Positions 63,803 through 64,000 of a DNA stretch of 64,000 nt are shown here, piece by piece (position 1 is the first letter of the stretch; every line of letters starts with the position of its first letter). The notes under the pieces are model-generated. The model did no database searches and was not told the origin of the DNA. It saw only the letters and a list, made by a program, of their open reading frames with translations. This DNA is from Pipra filicauda. Its lineage: Eukaryota > Chordata > Aves > Passeriformes > Pipridae. Both the position numbers and the translations under genes were made by a program. Where the stretch lies: the NCBI RefSeq assembly GCF_003945595.2, contig NW_024104556.1:64501-128500 (forward strand). The letters are read 5' to 3'.

Positions 63803-64000
63803 TGCGGCCCCAGCCCGCCGCCACCCCCGTCCTCCCCCTTCCCGCGGCTCTTCCCGGTCCTTCCCGGCCCCCGTCCCGTCACACAGCGACCAAACTGTGA
63901 ATTAGGGAGCAGGAAACCAATAAAAGTCCGAGCAAAGCCTCCAGTGCTGCCCAGTCAGACCCCAGTGAAGCCAGTGGCGGAAGGACCCCAGGGATTTGGG
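63803..64000 (+). other. FBXO42: FBXO42 3' UTR start and downstream edge
   Basis: GC-rich sequence follows the stop and contains an early poly(A) signal at 63919. Whether transcription ends here or continues past the window cannot be decided from the sequence. Confidence 0.7.
63919..63924 (+). terminator. FBXO42: FBXO42 proximal poly(A) signal
   Basis: A perfect AATAAA lies 117 bases after the stop codon. It would give a very short 3' UTR; a longer form could use signals beyond the window. Confidence 0.6.

Overview
The window is vertebrate nuclear DNA, almost certainly from a bird. About 26 CR1 LINE 3' ends, one ERVL-like solo LTR of a type seen in songbirds, GC-rich unique sequence and an unusual number of minisatellites all point to a GC-rich avian microchromosome, and a passerine is most likely. 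There are no bacterial-type operons or CRISPR arrays, and I recognised no tRNA or rRNA genes.

Two protein genes are present, divergently arranged as in the human 1p36 neighbourhood. SZRD1 (minus strand) runs from a CpG-island promoter near 16.2 kb to a poly(A) signal near 0.68 kb. Its four coding exons join to a complete 152-residue SUZ/SUZ-C RNA-binding-domain protein. FBXO42 (plus strand) runs from a CpG-island promoter near 18.6 kb to the right edge. It has a non-coding exon 1 and nine coding exons that join to a complete 697-residue F-box/Kelch protein, the substrate receptor of an SCF ubiquitin ligase. All splice junctions keep phase and use GT-AG sites.

Layout: 1-660 AT-rich downstream flank; 665-16,240 SZRD1, with two CR1 copies in intron 3 and a 47/54-bp minisatellite in its 10.9-kb intron 1; 16,240-18,590 intergenic, holding a 21-bp TTAATTTT array and a cluster of ATGGCG (YY1-type) motifs; 18,600-34,311 FBXO42 exon 1 and a 15.6-kb intron 1 with CR1s, the LTR, palindromic TTTATCAGGATA repeats and further arrays; 34,312-42,140 F-box exon and first Kelch exons; 42,141-59,111 a 17-kb intron 4 rich in CR1 and minisatellites; 59,112-63,802 compact 3' Kelch exons and a large GC-rich last exon.

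I found no unknown protein system. The most unusual signals are in the non-coding DNA. A five-copy 30-bp minisatellite ends exactly at the FBXO42 exon 4 splice acceptor and is open in the exon's reading frame. Intronic sequence is duplicated on both sides of exon 9. Related 21-bp arrays lie on either side of the FBXO42 promoter. Inverted CR1 pairs flank coding exons, and two dispersed repeats could not be classified. The many long open frames in this window are by-products of GC-rich CR1 copies and of arrays whose period is divisible by three.
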